A DNA stretch of 64,000 nt from Psychrobacter okhotskensis (GTDB lineage: Bacteria; Pseudomonadota; Gammaproteobacteria; Pseudomonadales; Moraxellaceae): positions 62,001 to 126,000 of the forward strand of contig NZ_JABRVQ010000003.1 in assembly GCF_013248965.1 (NCBI RefSeq). Direction: 5' to 3'. Below the pieces are notes generated by a model that was not told the origin of the DNA, did not search any database, and saw nothing but the letters and a program-made list of their open reading frames with translations. The position numbers were made by a program, and so were the translations under genes. Shown here one piece after another: positions 18,612 through 27,428 of this stretch. Position 1 is the stretch's first letter. Every line of letters begins with the position of its first letter.

Positions 18612-19616
18612 ATGTCTAATAACAAAACCTTTAAAGCCTTAGTCGTCGAAGAAACCAGCGACGGTACGTTCGATAAAAGCATTCAAACACGTAACGTCAG
18701 TGATTTACCTGAAAATGATTTATTAATCGAAGTGCATTACTCATCGTTAAATTTCAAAGATGCGATGTCAGCCTCGGGAAATAAAAGAATCACCAAAAAC
18801 TACCCGCACACCCCTGGTATTGATGCGGCAGGCGTCGTGGTCAGTGACAAATCAGGTACGTTTACCGCGGGGCAAGAAGTATTGGTCTTCGGCTATGATC
18901 TCGGTATGGATACCGATGGCGGTCTTGGTCAAATTATTTCTATCCCTGCCGATTGGGCGGTAGCCCGTCCAGAAGCGTTGAGCCTAAAAGAGGCGATGAT
19001 CTATGGTACGGGCGGTCTCACCGCAGCTTTAAGTGTGCAAAAGTTAGAAAAAATGGGCGCAAAACCAAGCGATGGCCCAGTCGCTGTCACAGGCGCAACG
19101 GGCGGCGTGGGCAGCATCAGTATCGCGATATTGAAGCAGCTCGGCTACGAGGTGATTGCGTTCTCTGGCAAGCCGGAGCAAAGCGACTATCTAAAAGAGC
19201 TTGGCGCAAGCGAAGTACGTCATCGCGATACCATCAATGAAATCGGTAACAAGCCTATTGGTCGTGAACTGTGGGCAAATGCTATCGATACAATTGGTGG
19301 TGATTATCTATCCAACTTGCTCAAGCAAACCAAAGCGGGCGGCGCGGTGACTAGCTGTGGTTTGGCGGGTGGCGCTGAGTTTTCGATGTCGGTCATGCCG
19401 TTTATCACTCGTGCAGTATCCCTACTCGGTATCGATTCGGTTTATATTCCATTAGACGATAAAAAGGCTATTTGGCAGCGTGTTTCATCCGATATGAAAC
19501 TGCCTGATCTCGAAAAGTATGCTGAAGAGATTACCTTAGAGCAAACGCCAGAATACTTAGATCGCTTTATGGCGAGCAAGACAGTTGGGCGTTATGTGGT
19601 GAATGTTCGGGGTTAG
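18612..19616 (+). CDS. acuI: YhdH/AcuI-type acrylyl-CoA reductase-like oxidoreductase
   Basis: 334 aa. N-domain has V-H-Y-S-S-L-N-F-K-D-A at about 42-52 and the H-T-P-G-I-D-A-A-G-V-V segment at about 67-77, both diagnostic of YhdH/YhfP/AcuI. The nucleotide site is V-T-G-A-T-G-G-V-G-S at about 157-166. AcuI reduces acryloyl-CoA to propionyl-CoA with NADPH and protects against acrylate. The family assignment is firm; the substrate is inferred. GAGGAT precedes the ATG. It follows paralogue 2 by 55 bases, consistent with co-transcription. Confidence 0.85.
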   Translation: MSNNKTFKALVVEETSDGTFDKSIQTRNVSDLPENDLLIEVHYSSLNFKDAMSASGNKRITKNYPHTPGIDAAGVVVSDKSGTFTAGQEVLVFGYDLGMDTDGGLGQIISIPADWAVARPEALSLKEAMIYGTGGLTAALSVQKLEKMGAKPSDGPVAVTGATGGVGSISIAILKQLGYEVIAFSGKPEQSDYLKELGASEVRHRDTINEIGNKPIGRELWANAIDTIGGDYLSNLLKQTKAGGAVTSCGLAGGAEFSMSVMPFITRAVSLLGIDSVYIPLDDKKAIWQRVSSDMKLPDLEKYAEEITLEQTPEYLDRFMASKTVGRYVVNVRG

Positions 19617-19638
19617 GTTTAAAGCAATCAGTATTGAT

Positions 19639-19676
19639 AAAAAAAGCAGCACTCCTTTTGGGGTGCTGCTTTTTTA
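19639..19676 (+). terminator. Rho-independent terminator
   Basis: AAAAAAGCAGCACTCC pairs with GGGGTGCTGCTTTTTT around a short TTTT loop, ending in T6, right after the acuI-like gene. The A-tract on the other side means it could also stop transcription of the leftward gene beyond it. Confidence 0.88.
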
Positions 19677-19690
19677 GTAAATTAAATTTG

Positions 19691-19786
19691 CGTTCATTTG
19701 CGTTCATTTGCGTTCATTTGCGTTCATTTGCGTTCATTTGCGTTCATTTGCGTTCATTTGCGTTCATTTGCGTTCATTTGCGTTCG
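19691..19786. repeat. 10-bp tandem repeat, nine copies plus a partial
   Basis: The unit CGTTCATTTG occurs nine times without error (19691-19780) followed by CGTTCG. Read leftward it is GCAAATGAAC. The repeat contains the 3' end and stop codon of the AlbA_2 gene. Perfect identity indicates recent slippage expansion. Confidence 0.98.
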
Positions 19787-21191
19787 CAAAATAAACGATA
19801 GCACGGCTCTGTCCACGTTTACTAATAAGATTTAATTCTATTAATTTTGTTAATCTTTGATGAACTTTTGTTTTACTTTCTTGTAAGTAATCCTGAATTT
19901 CTTGACGTGATTTATCACCATTTAACGTCAAAATTTTAATAATTTTTTCGTCATTAGCATCAATGTATTGTTTAACACCAACTACCATTGTGTCGTTCTC
20001 TAGTAGACTATCCTGAAGAGTAAAACCTAATTCAAGCTGTTCAGCTTCGCTTAGATTTTTCTTCAAGTTGTTATTCACCCAGCCCTGCTTTTCATCATCA
20101 ACTACAGCATAGTGTCTATTATACAAAATAACCTTAAACTGGTTGGGCGTGACAATAAACATTGGTTCTTTATCAAAATCCTTGTAGCTTGCTAAAATTC
20201 GCCTAATACCTGTTGCAAAATTTTCGATATAGTTAATTTTATCTAAGACATGGACAATGTTAGGGTTGCGCTGAGCACTAATACCTTCTTTGATGTCTGC
20301 AACACTTAAACCATCAGGTAAACCACCTGCAGAAAATATCTCTATTCTGTCGTCATAGACTTCAACCTTTATATCAGCTGATAATGAATAATCGCGATGA
20401 GCATAAGCATTTATGACTGCTTCTCTAATAGCTTTAGATGGATAGCTCTCATGCTCTAAACGCGCAGCTGCACCAGTAAAAGATACTTTTCTATCATTTA
20501 ATAGAGAAATATACTCAAGTGTCATATCGATTTGTTTAATTAATGACCCGTTAAACTCTTTTTTTGCTAAAAAGTCTGCCGACATATCTAATCCATCAAT
20601 GACCGCAATCTTAGTAACCCGAGAATTTTGTTCACTTAATAGTAATGCCCCGTTATTGTATTGATTGTCGATATTTTGAAGTCTTAATCCTTTAGAATCA
20701 AATACTATATTGTTGTCCAATAACTTGTCTTGAAGATAATGGAAGGTTAAGCTTTTCTGAACGCTAGATGGCTCACTTTCGAACTCATTAGCAACTTGAG
20801 CTTTTAACATTCGCCTAACCTCATCATCAGTCGCACGTCGCTTACTGCTGCCATTACGGATGTAAATACCTTTACTATTAAAACCCTCGCCATCCTTATA
20901 ATAGTAAGGCGGTTTATCACCTTGTTTAATATGAATAGCAAAGTTTTGAGCTGACACTTCAATGGTCACAAATTTTTGCACTGGTACATTAAAGGCGCTA
21001 TGAATCCAATCACTAATCCACGACTCCCATTGCTTATACTGATCAATTTTTTCGGGAATAAGAGTACCATCATCGTCAAAACCAAGAAAAATCGTCCCAT
21101 CATTTGTATTAAGGAAAGCGACAATTTCCGCTTTAAAAGGATTACTTTTAATTGGAATATCAGACTTATATTCAACTGTTTGACTTTCCAT
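19764..21191 (-). CDS. AlbA_2-domain putative transcriptional regulator / RecG-like ATP-binding protein
   Basis: About 475 aa. The N-terminal AlbA_2 (schlafen-type) domain has E-Y-K-S-D and F-L-N-T-N-D-G-T-I-F-L-G-F-D-D-D-G at about 28-44. The middle has R-E-A-V-I-N-A-Y-A-H-R-D-Y-S, the hallmark of the COG2865 GHKL-like C-terminal domain. The last 60 residues look like a winged helix (L-T-L-N-G-D-K-S-R-Q-E-I-Q-D-Y). I start at MESQ because AAAAGG lies six bases upstream. The C-terminal N-E-R-K and the stop come from the 10-bp tandem repeat. Members are common in mobile regions; the role here is unknown. Confidence 0.82.
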   Translation of the reverse strand: MESQTVEYKSDIPIKSNPFKAEIVAFLNTNDGTIFLGFDDDGTLIPEKIDQYKQWESWISDWIHSAFNVPVQKFVTIEVSAQNFAIHIKQGDKPPYYYKDGEGFNSKGIYIRNGSSKRRATDDEVRRMLKAQVANEFESEPSSVQKSLTFHYLQDKLLDNNIVFDSKGLRLQNIDNQYNNGALLLSEQNSRVTKIAVIDGLDMSADFLAKKEFNGSLIKQIDMTLEYISLLNDRKVSFTGAAARLEHESYPSKAIREAVINAYAHRDYSLSADIKVEVYDDRIEIFSAGGLPDGLSVADIKEGISAQRNPNIVHVLDKINYIENFATGIRRILASYKDFDKEPMFIVTPNQFKVILYNRHYAVVDDEKQGWVNNNLKKNLSEAEQLELGFTLQDSLLENDTMVVGVKQYIDANDEKIIKILTLNGDKSRQEIQDYLQESKTKVHQRLTKLIELNLISKRGQSRAIVYFANANERK

Positions 21192-21253
21192 AGTTGACCT
21201 TTTCAATAAGGAAAATGACGGTACAATATTATTAGCCTATCAGCTAGGTAACC

Positions 21254-21303
21254 TATTCCCACTCAATCGTTGCAGGTGGCTTGCTCGACACATCATAAGC
21301 CAC
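21254..21303 (-). repeat. Displaced copy of the guaA 3' end (putative attachment-site scar)
   Basis: 50 bases match 23188-23237, the end of guaA, at 47 positions. Read leftward they encode [16 protein letters not shown] and a stop, the GuaA C-terminus with one Thr-to-Ala change. Similarity ends abruptly on the far side. A direct repeat of the guaA 3' end is the expected footprint of site-specific integration there. Confidence 0.85.
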
Positions 21304-21320
21304 TTCTACATTATCAACAA

Positions 21321-22136
21321 CTAGCCACACGCCCAATCAAACTCATTATTCAGCAAATCAATTTGCCCGTTACCACCGCCCATATTGGCATCGCCAAGCG
21401 TTTCTTCAAACTCAATATAAAAAGGGCTAAATTCTGGCATCGCTTGAATGGGATTGGCCGTACCACCAAAGTGATTTTTTGCATGAAACCTATCAAGATT
21501 TAATGAATCGCCTTTAGTAGAAAACATCGGAATATAAGCATTTTCATCGTCTTCATCTGGCCACTCATCAAGCATTTTTCCGACATTAGGATCATCTATT
21601 CGGACAACGTGCTGAATAAACTGAGCAGGTGCATCTTTGACAAAGCAAGTACTACTCCACTCTTCAATTTCATAGTCTGGATATATACCATTTTCTTTGT
21701 TAGGCAGTGTTGTCGTTTCACCTTCAAACTCCTCCTTGGTTAGCCAAATCAATGCCCAGCCACCACCAATCATATCTTCAAGATAGATTTCTTGAGGGTG
21801 ACGATGGTTAGCATAGCGACTCAGTGATGTCCAAAAATTCTCAGCGTCTGTATGATTCACCTCAGTGAGGTTAGCAATCATATCTTCAACACCGTCTACC
21901 CTATCTTCAACATGATCATCCGCTTGAAAAAGCGATATTGCCACGAGATCTTTCCCTTTTACGCGATACGCTTCAGGCACTAATATCGTCCATAAGTGCG
22001 CCATCGGTAGACCGTTAATCCTGCTTCGCGGCCATTGATCCGTGGTGATGCCGACTGGGCGACCAAAAGCCCAACCTTGCCCATGATCTTTATCCGTTAG
22101 CTCCAAATCATATGCTTGTTTTAATGAGTTCATCAT
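21321..22136 (-). CDS. Uncharacterised protein, weakly DUF1963/YwqG-like
   Basis: 271 aa, acidic, no signal peptide or membrane segment. Notable segments are W-A-F-G-R-P-V-G-I-T-T-D-Q-W-P-R-S-R near residue 23 and a C-terminal part with H-F-G-G-T-A-N-P-I-Q and a glycine-rich G-D-A-N-M-G-G-G-N-G-Q-I-D-L, then W-A-C-G at the end. The C-terminal layout recalls DUF1963 proteins, but I cannot confirm it. AAGGTGG precedes the ATG pair. It lies inside the segment bracketed by guaA 3'-end copies, so it may be imported cargo. Confidence 0.7.
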   Translation of the reverse strand: MMNSLKQAYDLELTDKDHGQGWAFGRPVGITTDQWPRSRINGLPMAHLWTILVPEAYRVKGKDLVAISLFQADDHVEDRVDGVEDMIANLTEVNHTDAENFWTSLSRYANHRHPQEIYLEDMIGGGWALIWLTKEEFEGETTTLPNKENGIYPDYEIEEWSSTCFVKDAPAQFIQHVVRIDDPNVGKMLDEWPDEDDENAYIPMFSTKGDSLNLDRFHAKNHFGGTANPIQAMPEFSPFYIEFEETLGDANMGGGNGQIDLLNNEFDWACG

Positions 22137-22188
22137 TGATTATCCACCTTTTCAATTTGACACTATCTTTATTTATCAGTCAAGCTAG

Positions 22189-22875
22189 CTACACCAACCA
22201 AAACCAATCAGGGGCAAACAAATAGGACATACCCATAGATAGCAATACTGATAATATGCTACCCACGATGGCGCCAACCCATGATGTACCACCTTTTTCC
22301 GCTAATGCTTGTTTAAGCGTAGCTGGATCTGCTGTGCTACTCATGGCTGTTTTAATATTTTTAACGCTATGACTGAAGTAAAAATAATTACCTAACATAC
22401 CCGTCAATACTGCCCATGCGACAAAAAAGCTGGTTTGACCTATAGAGCTATACGCCTCCATACCGAGCAGATGCATTAAGACTAAATCAACTGCATTAAT
22501 GCCAAGTACAATAAAAAAAGCGACTAGATACATTTTACGATAGCACAACCAAGACGTTCCCAGGAGAAGTCCGGCAATATTAAAACTGTGAATGCTCGAA
22601 CCATCGTTATTAACTTCTAGGCGTGGCTCACTATCTTTAAACCATTTATTACGGTAGAAATCATCATACTTTTCACCAACAAAAGCTGCCAGTAAAGTAT
22701 CAGCTGTCTGAGAGTCAGATGATGGTGTGTTTTGCATGCTTTGCGCATCTTTAGAAATATTGACCGCTGTTAACGGTGGTGGTGTTTGTCCTTGAATGTC
22801 AGACAGATTGTGTCCACAGTTTGAACACAAAACCGCTTCATTTGAGTTTTCTTGACCACAGTTATTACAAAGCAT
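22189..22875 (-). CDS. Zinc-ribbon plus DUF2628-like membrane protein
   Basis: 228 aa. It begins with a zinc ribbon, C-N-N-C-G (3-7) and C-S-N-C-G (17-21), followed by a flexible linker to about 65. Then come F-Y-R-N-K-W-F and three or four membrane segments, the DUF2628 pattern (S-W-L-C-Y-R-K-M-Y). Function unknown. AAGGGAT precedes the ATG. 53 bases separate it from the next leftward gene, so both are probably one transcript within the guaA-bracketed segment. Confidence 0.75.
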   Translation of the reverse strand: MLCNNCGQENSNEAVLCSNCGHNLSDIQGQTPPPLTAVNISKDAQSMQNTPSSDSQTADTLLAAFVGEKYDDFYRNKWFKDSEPRLEVNNDGSSIHSFNIAGLLLGTSWLCYRKMYLVAFFIVLGINAVDLVLMHLLGMEAYSSIGQTSFFVAWAVLTGMLGNYFYFSHSVKNIKTAMSSTADPATLKQALAEKGGTSWVGAIVGSILSVLLSMGMSYLFAPDWFWLV

Positions 22876-23026
22876 CTTATCCCTTAGTTTTACTGAACGG
22901 TTTGTAGTTTTATCTCAACTTCAATGATAAATAAAACCGATTAAAGTCGACCATATTATAGACAATAAAGACAAATGTTCAATAAAAAAATATGGTATTC
23001 ATAATCACCTGCGTATTTTAAGCAAT

Positions 23027-23058
23027 AAAAAACACCCAACCAAGTTGAGTGTTTTTTT
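23027..23058. terminator. Terminator downstream of guaA
   Basis: AAAAAACACCCAAC pairs with GTTGAGTGTTTTTT (one G-T pair) around a short loop. The rest of the gap 22876-23186 shows no gene. It has an A-tract on one side and a T-tract on the other, so it can act on either strand; its placement suits guaA transcripts running leftward. Confidence 0.7.
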
Positions 23059-23186
23059 ATTGACGATAAGCTGTATATCAATTCAAAAAATTTGAGTAGC
23101 GAGGAAAACGAGTGATAGCACTACATCAAGTAGGCTGAACGAGTTTGACGACGCTAATCAGATTTTTAGTTTGCTTTTATTAAGTG

Positions 23187-24806
23187 TTATTCCCACTCAA
23201 TCGTAGCAGGCGGCTTGCTCGACACATCATAAGTCACACGTGACACATCAGCGATTTCGTTCATGATGCGGTTCGATACCGTCTCGATCAAATCATACGG
23301 CAGATGTGCAAAGCGCGCGGTCATAAAGTCTACCGTCTCAACTGCACGTAGCGCGATTACCCATGCATAGCGGCGGCCATCACCGACCACACCGACCGAT
23401 TTGATGGGTTGGAATACCGCAAATGCTTGTGCTGTCTTATCGTACCAGCCTGATTTTTCTAGCTCTGCCATAAATATCGCATCGGCTTGACGCAAAATAT
23501 CTGCATACTCTTTTTTCACTTCGCCAAGGATACGCACGCCCAAACCTGGACCAGGGAACGGATGACGATAGACCATTTTGGCTGGCAGACCCAAAGTAAC
23601 ACCCAGTTTGCGGACTTCATCTTTAAACAAATCACGTAACGGCTCAATCAGCTTAAATGCCAAATCATCTGGCAAACCGCCAACGTTATGATGGCTCTTA
23701 ATCACGTGTGCTTTGCCTTGATGTGATTTAGCTGATTCGATGACGTCAGGATAAATCGTTCCCTGCGCCAAGAACTCAACGACTTTACCATCGCTCTGCT
23801 CGCTCACTTGACGGGCGCTCTCAGCAAATACGTCAATAAAGGTTTTGCCAATGATTTTGCGTTTCTTCTCTGGATCAGACTCGCCTGCTAGGGCGTTTAA
23901 GAATAAATCTTCTGCATCAACACGGATGACTTTAACGCCCATGTTTTCTGCAAAGATTTGCATCACTTGGTCGCCTTCGTTCAGACGCAGCAAGCCGTTG
24001 TCTACAAATACACAGGTAAGCTGATCGCCGATCGCTTTATGCAATAACGCTGCTACCACTGAGCTGTCCACGCCGCCCGATAGTCCGAGCAATACTTGCT
24101 TGTCACCGATTTGCTCTTTGAGCTGCGCAATACGCATATCAGCGATATTGTCTGGCGTCCACTCACCAGCACAATCGCAAATCTGATGGACAAAACGACC
24201 TAGCAGCGCTTGACCTTGTAGGGTGTGCGTCACCTCTGGGTGAAACTGTAGACCGTAGTATTGCTTGTCATCATTAGCCATAATCGCAATCGGGCAGCTT
24301 GGCGTATTGGCGATGATATCGAAACCTTGTGGCGCTTCAATCACTTTATCGCCATGACTCATCCAGACATTGAGCTGAGTAGTCGCCTCTTCCGTCGTCT
24401 TGTCCTCTATGCCATCGGTCAGCTGCGAATGACCATTGACGTTAATCGTCGCTGCGCCAAATTCATGGATATCACTGGCATGAACTTGCCCGCCAAAACG
24501 ATCTGCCATCGCCTGCATACCGTAGCAAATGCCCAATACTGGCACGCCCAAGTCAAACACGGCATCGTTGATACGTGGGCTATTCTCTGCGTGTACGCTC
24601 TCAGGGCCGCCTGACAAGATAACGCCTTTGGCACCAAAATCAGTAATGCGCTGAGTGTCGATATCAAAGGGTAGCATCTCACAAAACACCCCAGAATCGC
24701 GCACACGGCGGGCGATAAGCTGGCTATATTGCGAGCCAAAATCGAGGATAAGAATGCGGTCTTGCTTGATAGTTGGTATTGTAGAAGTGGCAGCGGCAGT
24801 GGTCAT
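23187..24806 (-). CDS. guaA: GMP synthase (glutamine-hydrolysing)
   Basis: Aminates XMP to GMP with ATP and glutamine, the last step of guanine nucleotide synthesis; cytosolic. 539 aa. The glutaminase domain has Cys94 in G-I-C-Y-G-M, with His189 and Glu191 in Q-F-H-P-E. The ATP-pyrophosphatase loop S-G-G-V-D-S-S is at 243-249. The C-terminal dimerisation domain ends in [11 protein letters not shown]. The N-terminus has about 14 extra residues, rich in Ala/Thr, before the usual start of the fold, so a later start is possible. The 3' end is duplicated at 21254-21303. Confidence 0.97.
   Translation of the reverse strand: MTTAAATSTIPTIKQDRILILDFGSQYSQLIARRVRDSGVFCEMLPFDIDTQRITDFGAKGVILSGGPESVHAENSPRINDAVFDLGVPVLGICYGMQAMADRFGGQVHASDIHEFGAATINVNGHSQLTDGIEDKTTEEATTQLNVWMSHGDKVIEAPQGFDIIANTPSCPIAIMANDDKQYYGLQFHPEVTHTLQGQALLGRFVHQICDCAGEWTPDNIADMRIAQLKEQIGDKQVLLGLSGGVDSSVVAALLHKAIGDQLTCVFVDNGLLRLNEGDQVMQIFAENMGVKVIRVDAEDLFLNALAGESDPEKKRKIIGKTFIDVFAESARQVSEQSDGKVVEFLAQGTIYPDVIESAKSHQGKAHVIKSHHNVGGLPDDLAFKLIEPLRDLFKDEVRKLGVTLGLPAKMVYRHPFPGPGLGVRILGEVKKEYADILRQADAIFMAELEKSGWYDKTAQAFAVFQPIKSVGVVGDGRRYAWVIALRAVETVDFMTARFAHLPYDLIETVSNRIMNEIADVSRVTYDVSSKPPATIEWE
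23188..23237 (-). repeat. guaA 3' end, putative attachment site
   Basis: This is the functional copy of the 50-base direct repeat described at 21254-21303. It holds the last 16 codons and stop of guaA. The 3' end of guaA is a known chromosomal insertion point for genomic islands in many bacteria. Confidence 0.75.
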
Positions 24807-25524
24807 AAATCGATGTCCATCAATAAATAAATTGGTGGCCTATTTTAACAAGTTTACGCCCTCTATTGGCTATTAGATGGTTAATTATTGACGATTTTTG
24901 CTAGTTATCAATAGCGATGACCCGTTATTAGCGAATATTGACGATTATTTGAATGTCAGAAGGCAAGCGTGGGAAAAAAAGAGACAGCAAGCTCAATAAA
25001 TAGCTCTTAATAAATAGCTAGGTGGAGATGACATTTATATTCGAGTAAGTCCTAATAATAGGACTGTTTAACAAAAATGATAATTTTTTATTATACAAAT
25101 GACGAGTACGTATAAACGTTTTGTTTATATTGTGATATGCTCAAATGATAAGCAGTTTAACGTTAGCACGGTAGATATATAGTCATTCGCAAATGATATC
25201 AATATATATTAATACAAAGCAATCGAGTACAAGCTATACATTAGTATGGTCAGCGAGGTTGACGTTGTAATGATTTGATAGTAGGTAGGTTATAGCATCG
25301 CTAGCTGTCGCTCACTATCTGCCGTTAAGCGATCATTATATTGGCTCTAATGATTAACACCAGATCTCAATCCAAACCTAAATAAAAGTGATAGTCGGTT
25401 CAGGATAATTTGGATACAGGGAAGACGAGTGAAGTGTCTACAGGATAGTAGACTGAGCGCGCCTGACCTCGCATCCGATTTATATAAAATGTGACTATAT
25501 AATAAATCGAAAGGCTAAACTTCT
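24807..25524. other. 718-bp gap with no gene recognised
   Basis: AT-rich, stop codons in all frames. It lies between the divergent guaA and FAD-oxidase genes, so it should hold both promoters, but I cannot pick out a convincing one. No tRNA, riboswitch or repeat was recognised. Confidence 0.5.
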
Positions 25525-27264
25525 ATGAGCAAAATCAAATCCCTTATCCGCAAAAATGATAAAAGTATTCCTATTGCAATCACCTCTGATAGCAAAAATA
25601 CCGACAATACCAGTCTCGATATGACTTCCAAATCAAATACACCCATCGAGCAAACGCGCTGGAATGGTTGGGGCAATGTCAGTATCAACAAAAAAGTCTC
25701 ACCACACGGTGCGAAATTAATCAAATCACACATCGGTACAACCAATAAGCTAAAGTCTGTCAGCTTGCAGCAAGTGCTCAAAACCGTACCCAAATCACGA
25801 CTCCCTGCTGAGCTTACCGATCTCAATATGGTATCGACCGATCAAGAGGTCAGACTCAGACATGCGCGTGGGCAAAGCTTTCCCGATTGGATCGCTATGC
25901 ACGGTGGCGACTTTGAAGTCTTCCCTGACGGCGTGGCTTTCCCTGAATCGACTGATGATGTTGAGCAATTACTTAAATTAGCCCAAGAGCATGATCTTAT
26001 CGTCATTCCTTTTGGTGGTGGTACTTCCGTCGTTGGTCATATCAATCCACAAAAGGGCTCACGTCCCGTACTGACCATCGCCATGAGCAAGATGGATCAG
26101 CTGATTGACTTGGATACCGAGAGCCAAATCGCGACTTTTGGTGCAGGCACACAAGGGCCAGCTGTTGAAGCGCAATTGGATGAGCACGGTTACCGTCTAG
26201 GACACTATCCGCAGTCATGGGAGCTATCAACCCTTGGCGGCTGGATTGCCGCGCGCTCTAGTGGTCAGCAGTCGTTGGGCTACGGGCGTATCGAGCAGAT
26301 GTTTGCGGGTGGTACCTTAGTCACGCCACAAGGCGTACTAAATATCGCTGATATTCCCGCTTCATCCGCAGGGCCTGATTTGCGTGAGATGATGATGGGC
26401 ACCGAAGGTCGCGCCGGCATCTTTACGACAGTAAAAATGCGCGTACAGTCACAACCGGAACAAGAGCTATTTAAAGTTGCCTTTTTACCCAATTGGGCAG
26501 CAGGTAAAGCCGTACTAAAACAAGCGGTGCAGAGCAATGTTCGTCTGTCTATGCTACGTCTCAGTAATGCAGTCGAGACCGATGCACACTTACATCTGGG
26601 CACTACGCCGAGTCAATTCTTGGCTATTAGCACTTATCTAAAAGCGCGCGGGCTTAGCTCAGATAAAGTCATGCTGACTTACGGCGTCTCAGGCGATAAA
26701 GCGCAGAATAAACTCGCGCTGACCCAGTTCAATAAATTATTAAAGCAGCACGGCAGTGTCACGGGTAAGCTGACCGATATCATGGGCAATATCTGGGCAC
26801 ACGGGCGTTTTAAGTTTCCTTATCTTCGTGGCACTCTGTGGGAAAAAGGCATCATGGTCGATACCTTTGAGACCGCGACCAACTGGATTAATATCGATGA
26901 GCAAATGGCACAGATGCAGGATGCGGTGAAAACTTCGCTAGCAGATGAAGGCGAAGACGTCATGGCGTTTACTCATATCTCGCACGTTTATAAACAAGGT
27001 GCCAGTCTTTATACGACTTACTTTTTTAGAGCGGCAAAAGATCATGCTGCTACCTTAAAACGCTGGCAAAAAATTAAAAAGGCGGCCAGTTTAAGTTTGG
27101 CCAATGGTACAGCGACAATATCGCATCAGCATGGTGTTGGCCGTGATCACGCGCCTTATCTCGTTGCCGAAAAAGGCGAGCTTGGTCTGCAAGTCACCAG
27201 CGATATGATCAAAAGCTTAGATCCTGAGCAGCGTATGAATCCGGGTGTGTTGCTCGAAGAGTGA
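25525..27264 (+). CDS. Alkyldihydroxyacetonephosphate-synthase-like FAD-binding oxidase
   Basis: 579 aa, VAO-type flavoprotein. R-W-N-G-W-G at about 45-50 is the same opening as eukaryotic alkyl-DHAP synthase (AGPS). The FAD loop is P-F-G-G-G-T-S-V-V-G at about 156-165. Later motifs Q-S-W-E-L-S-T-L-G-G-W-I-A-A-R-S-S-G-Q-Q-S and H-I-S-H-V-Y-x-x-G-A fit the family, as does the active-site H-Q-H-G-V-G-R-D-H. AGPS makes the ether bond of ether lipids; most bacterial homologues are untested and may act on glycerol-type substrates. The neighbours are GlpD-like and FGGY kinase genes, supporting glycerol/DHA metabolism. Confidence 0.85.
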   Translation: MSKIKSLIRKNDKSIPIAITSDSKNTDNTSLDMTSKSNTPIEQTRWNGWGNVSINKKVSPHGAKLIKSHIGTTNKLKSVSLQQVLKTVPKSRLPAELTDLNMVSTDQEVRLRHARGQSFPDWIAMHGGDFEVFPDGVAFPESTDDVEQLLKLAQEHDLIVIPFGGGTSVVGHINPQKGSRPVLTIAMSKMDQLIDLDTESQIATFGAGTQGPAVEAQLDEHGYRLGHYPQSWELSTLGGWIAARSSGQQSLGYGRIEQMFAGGTLVTPQGVLNIADIPASSAGPDLREMMMGTEGRAGIFTTVKMRVQSQPEQELFKVAFLPNWAAGKAVLKQAVQSNVRLSMLRLSNAVETDAHLHLGTTPSQFLAISTYLKARGLSSDKVMLTYGVSGDKAQNKLALTQFNKLLKQHGSVTGKLTDIMGNIWAHGRFKFPYLRGTLWEKGIMVDTFETATNWINIDEQMAQMQDAVKTSLADEGEDVMAFTHISHVYKQGASLYTTYFFRAAKDHAATLKRWQKIKKAASLSLANGTATISHQHGVGRDHAPYLVAEKGELGLQVTSDMIKSLDPEQRMNPGVLLEE

Positions 27265-27294
27265 TTGCTTAAAAAGAGGAATGATAAGTGCTAT

Positions 27295-27350
27295 AGCAAT
27301 ATTTTTTACGCAGCCTCTGTCTGGCGCAGCGCGCAAGAAAAAATATTGCT
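27295..27350. repeat. Short intergenic repeat, copy 2 (GCAGCCTCTGTC core)
   Basis: Arms AGCAATATTTTTT (27295-27307) and AAAAAATATTGCT (27338-27350) are inverted repeats. The core GCAGCCTCTGTC and the GCAAG-A-rich arm match the element at about 280-342. It lies 30 bases after the FAD-oxidase stop and may fold as a terminator-like hairpin. Confidence 0.55.
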
Positions 27351-27428
27351 GTCGCACACCGTAATCATGACGCTTTTTTGTTTAAAACTGCCTATGTCAT
27401 ATCAATGGATAACTAAGATGAATCACCT

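Noticed and set aside
19691-19786. Possible CRISPR array
   Set aside because: Units are directly adjacent 10-mers with no spacers and no cas genes nearby.
25515-25826. Leftward frame over the start of the AGPS-like gene
   Set aside because: Antisense to a gene with strong family motifs.
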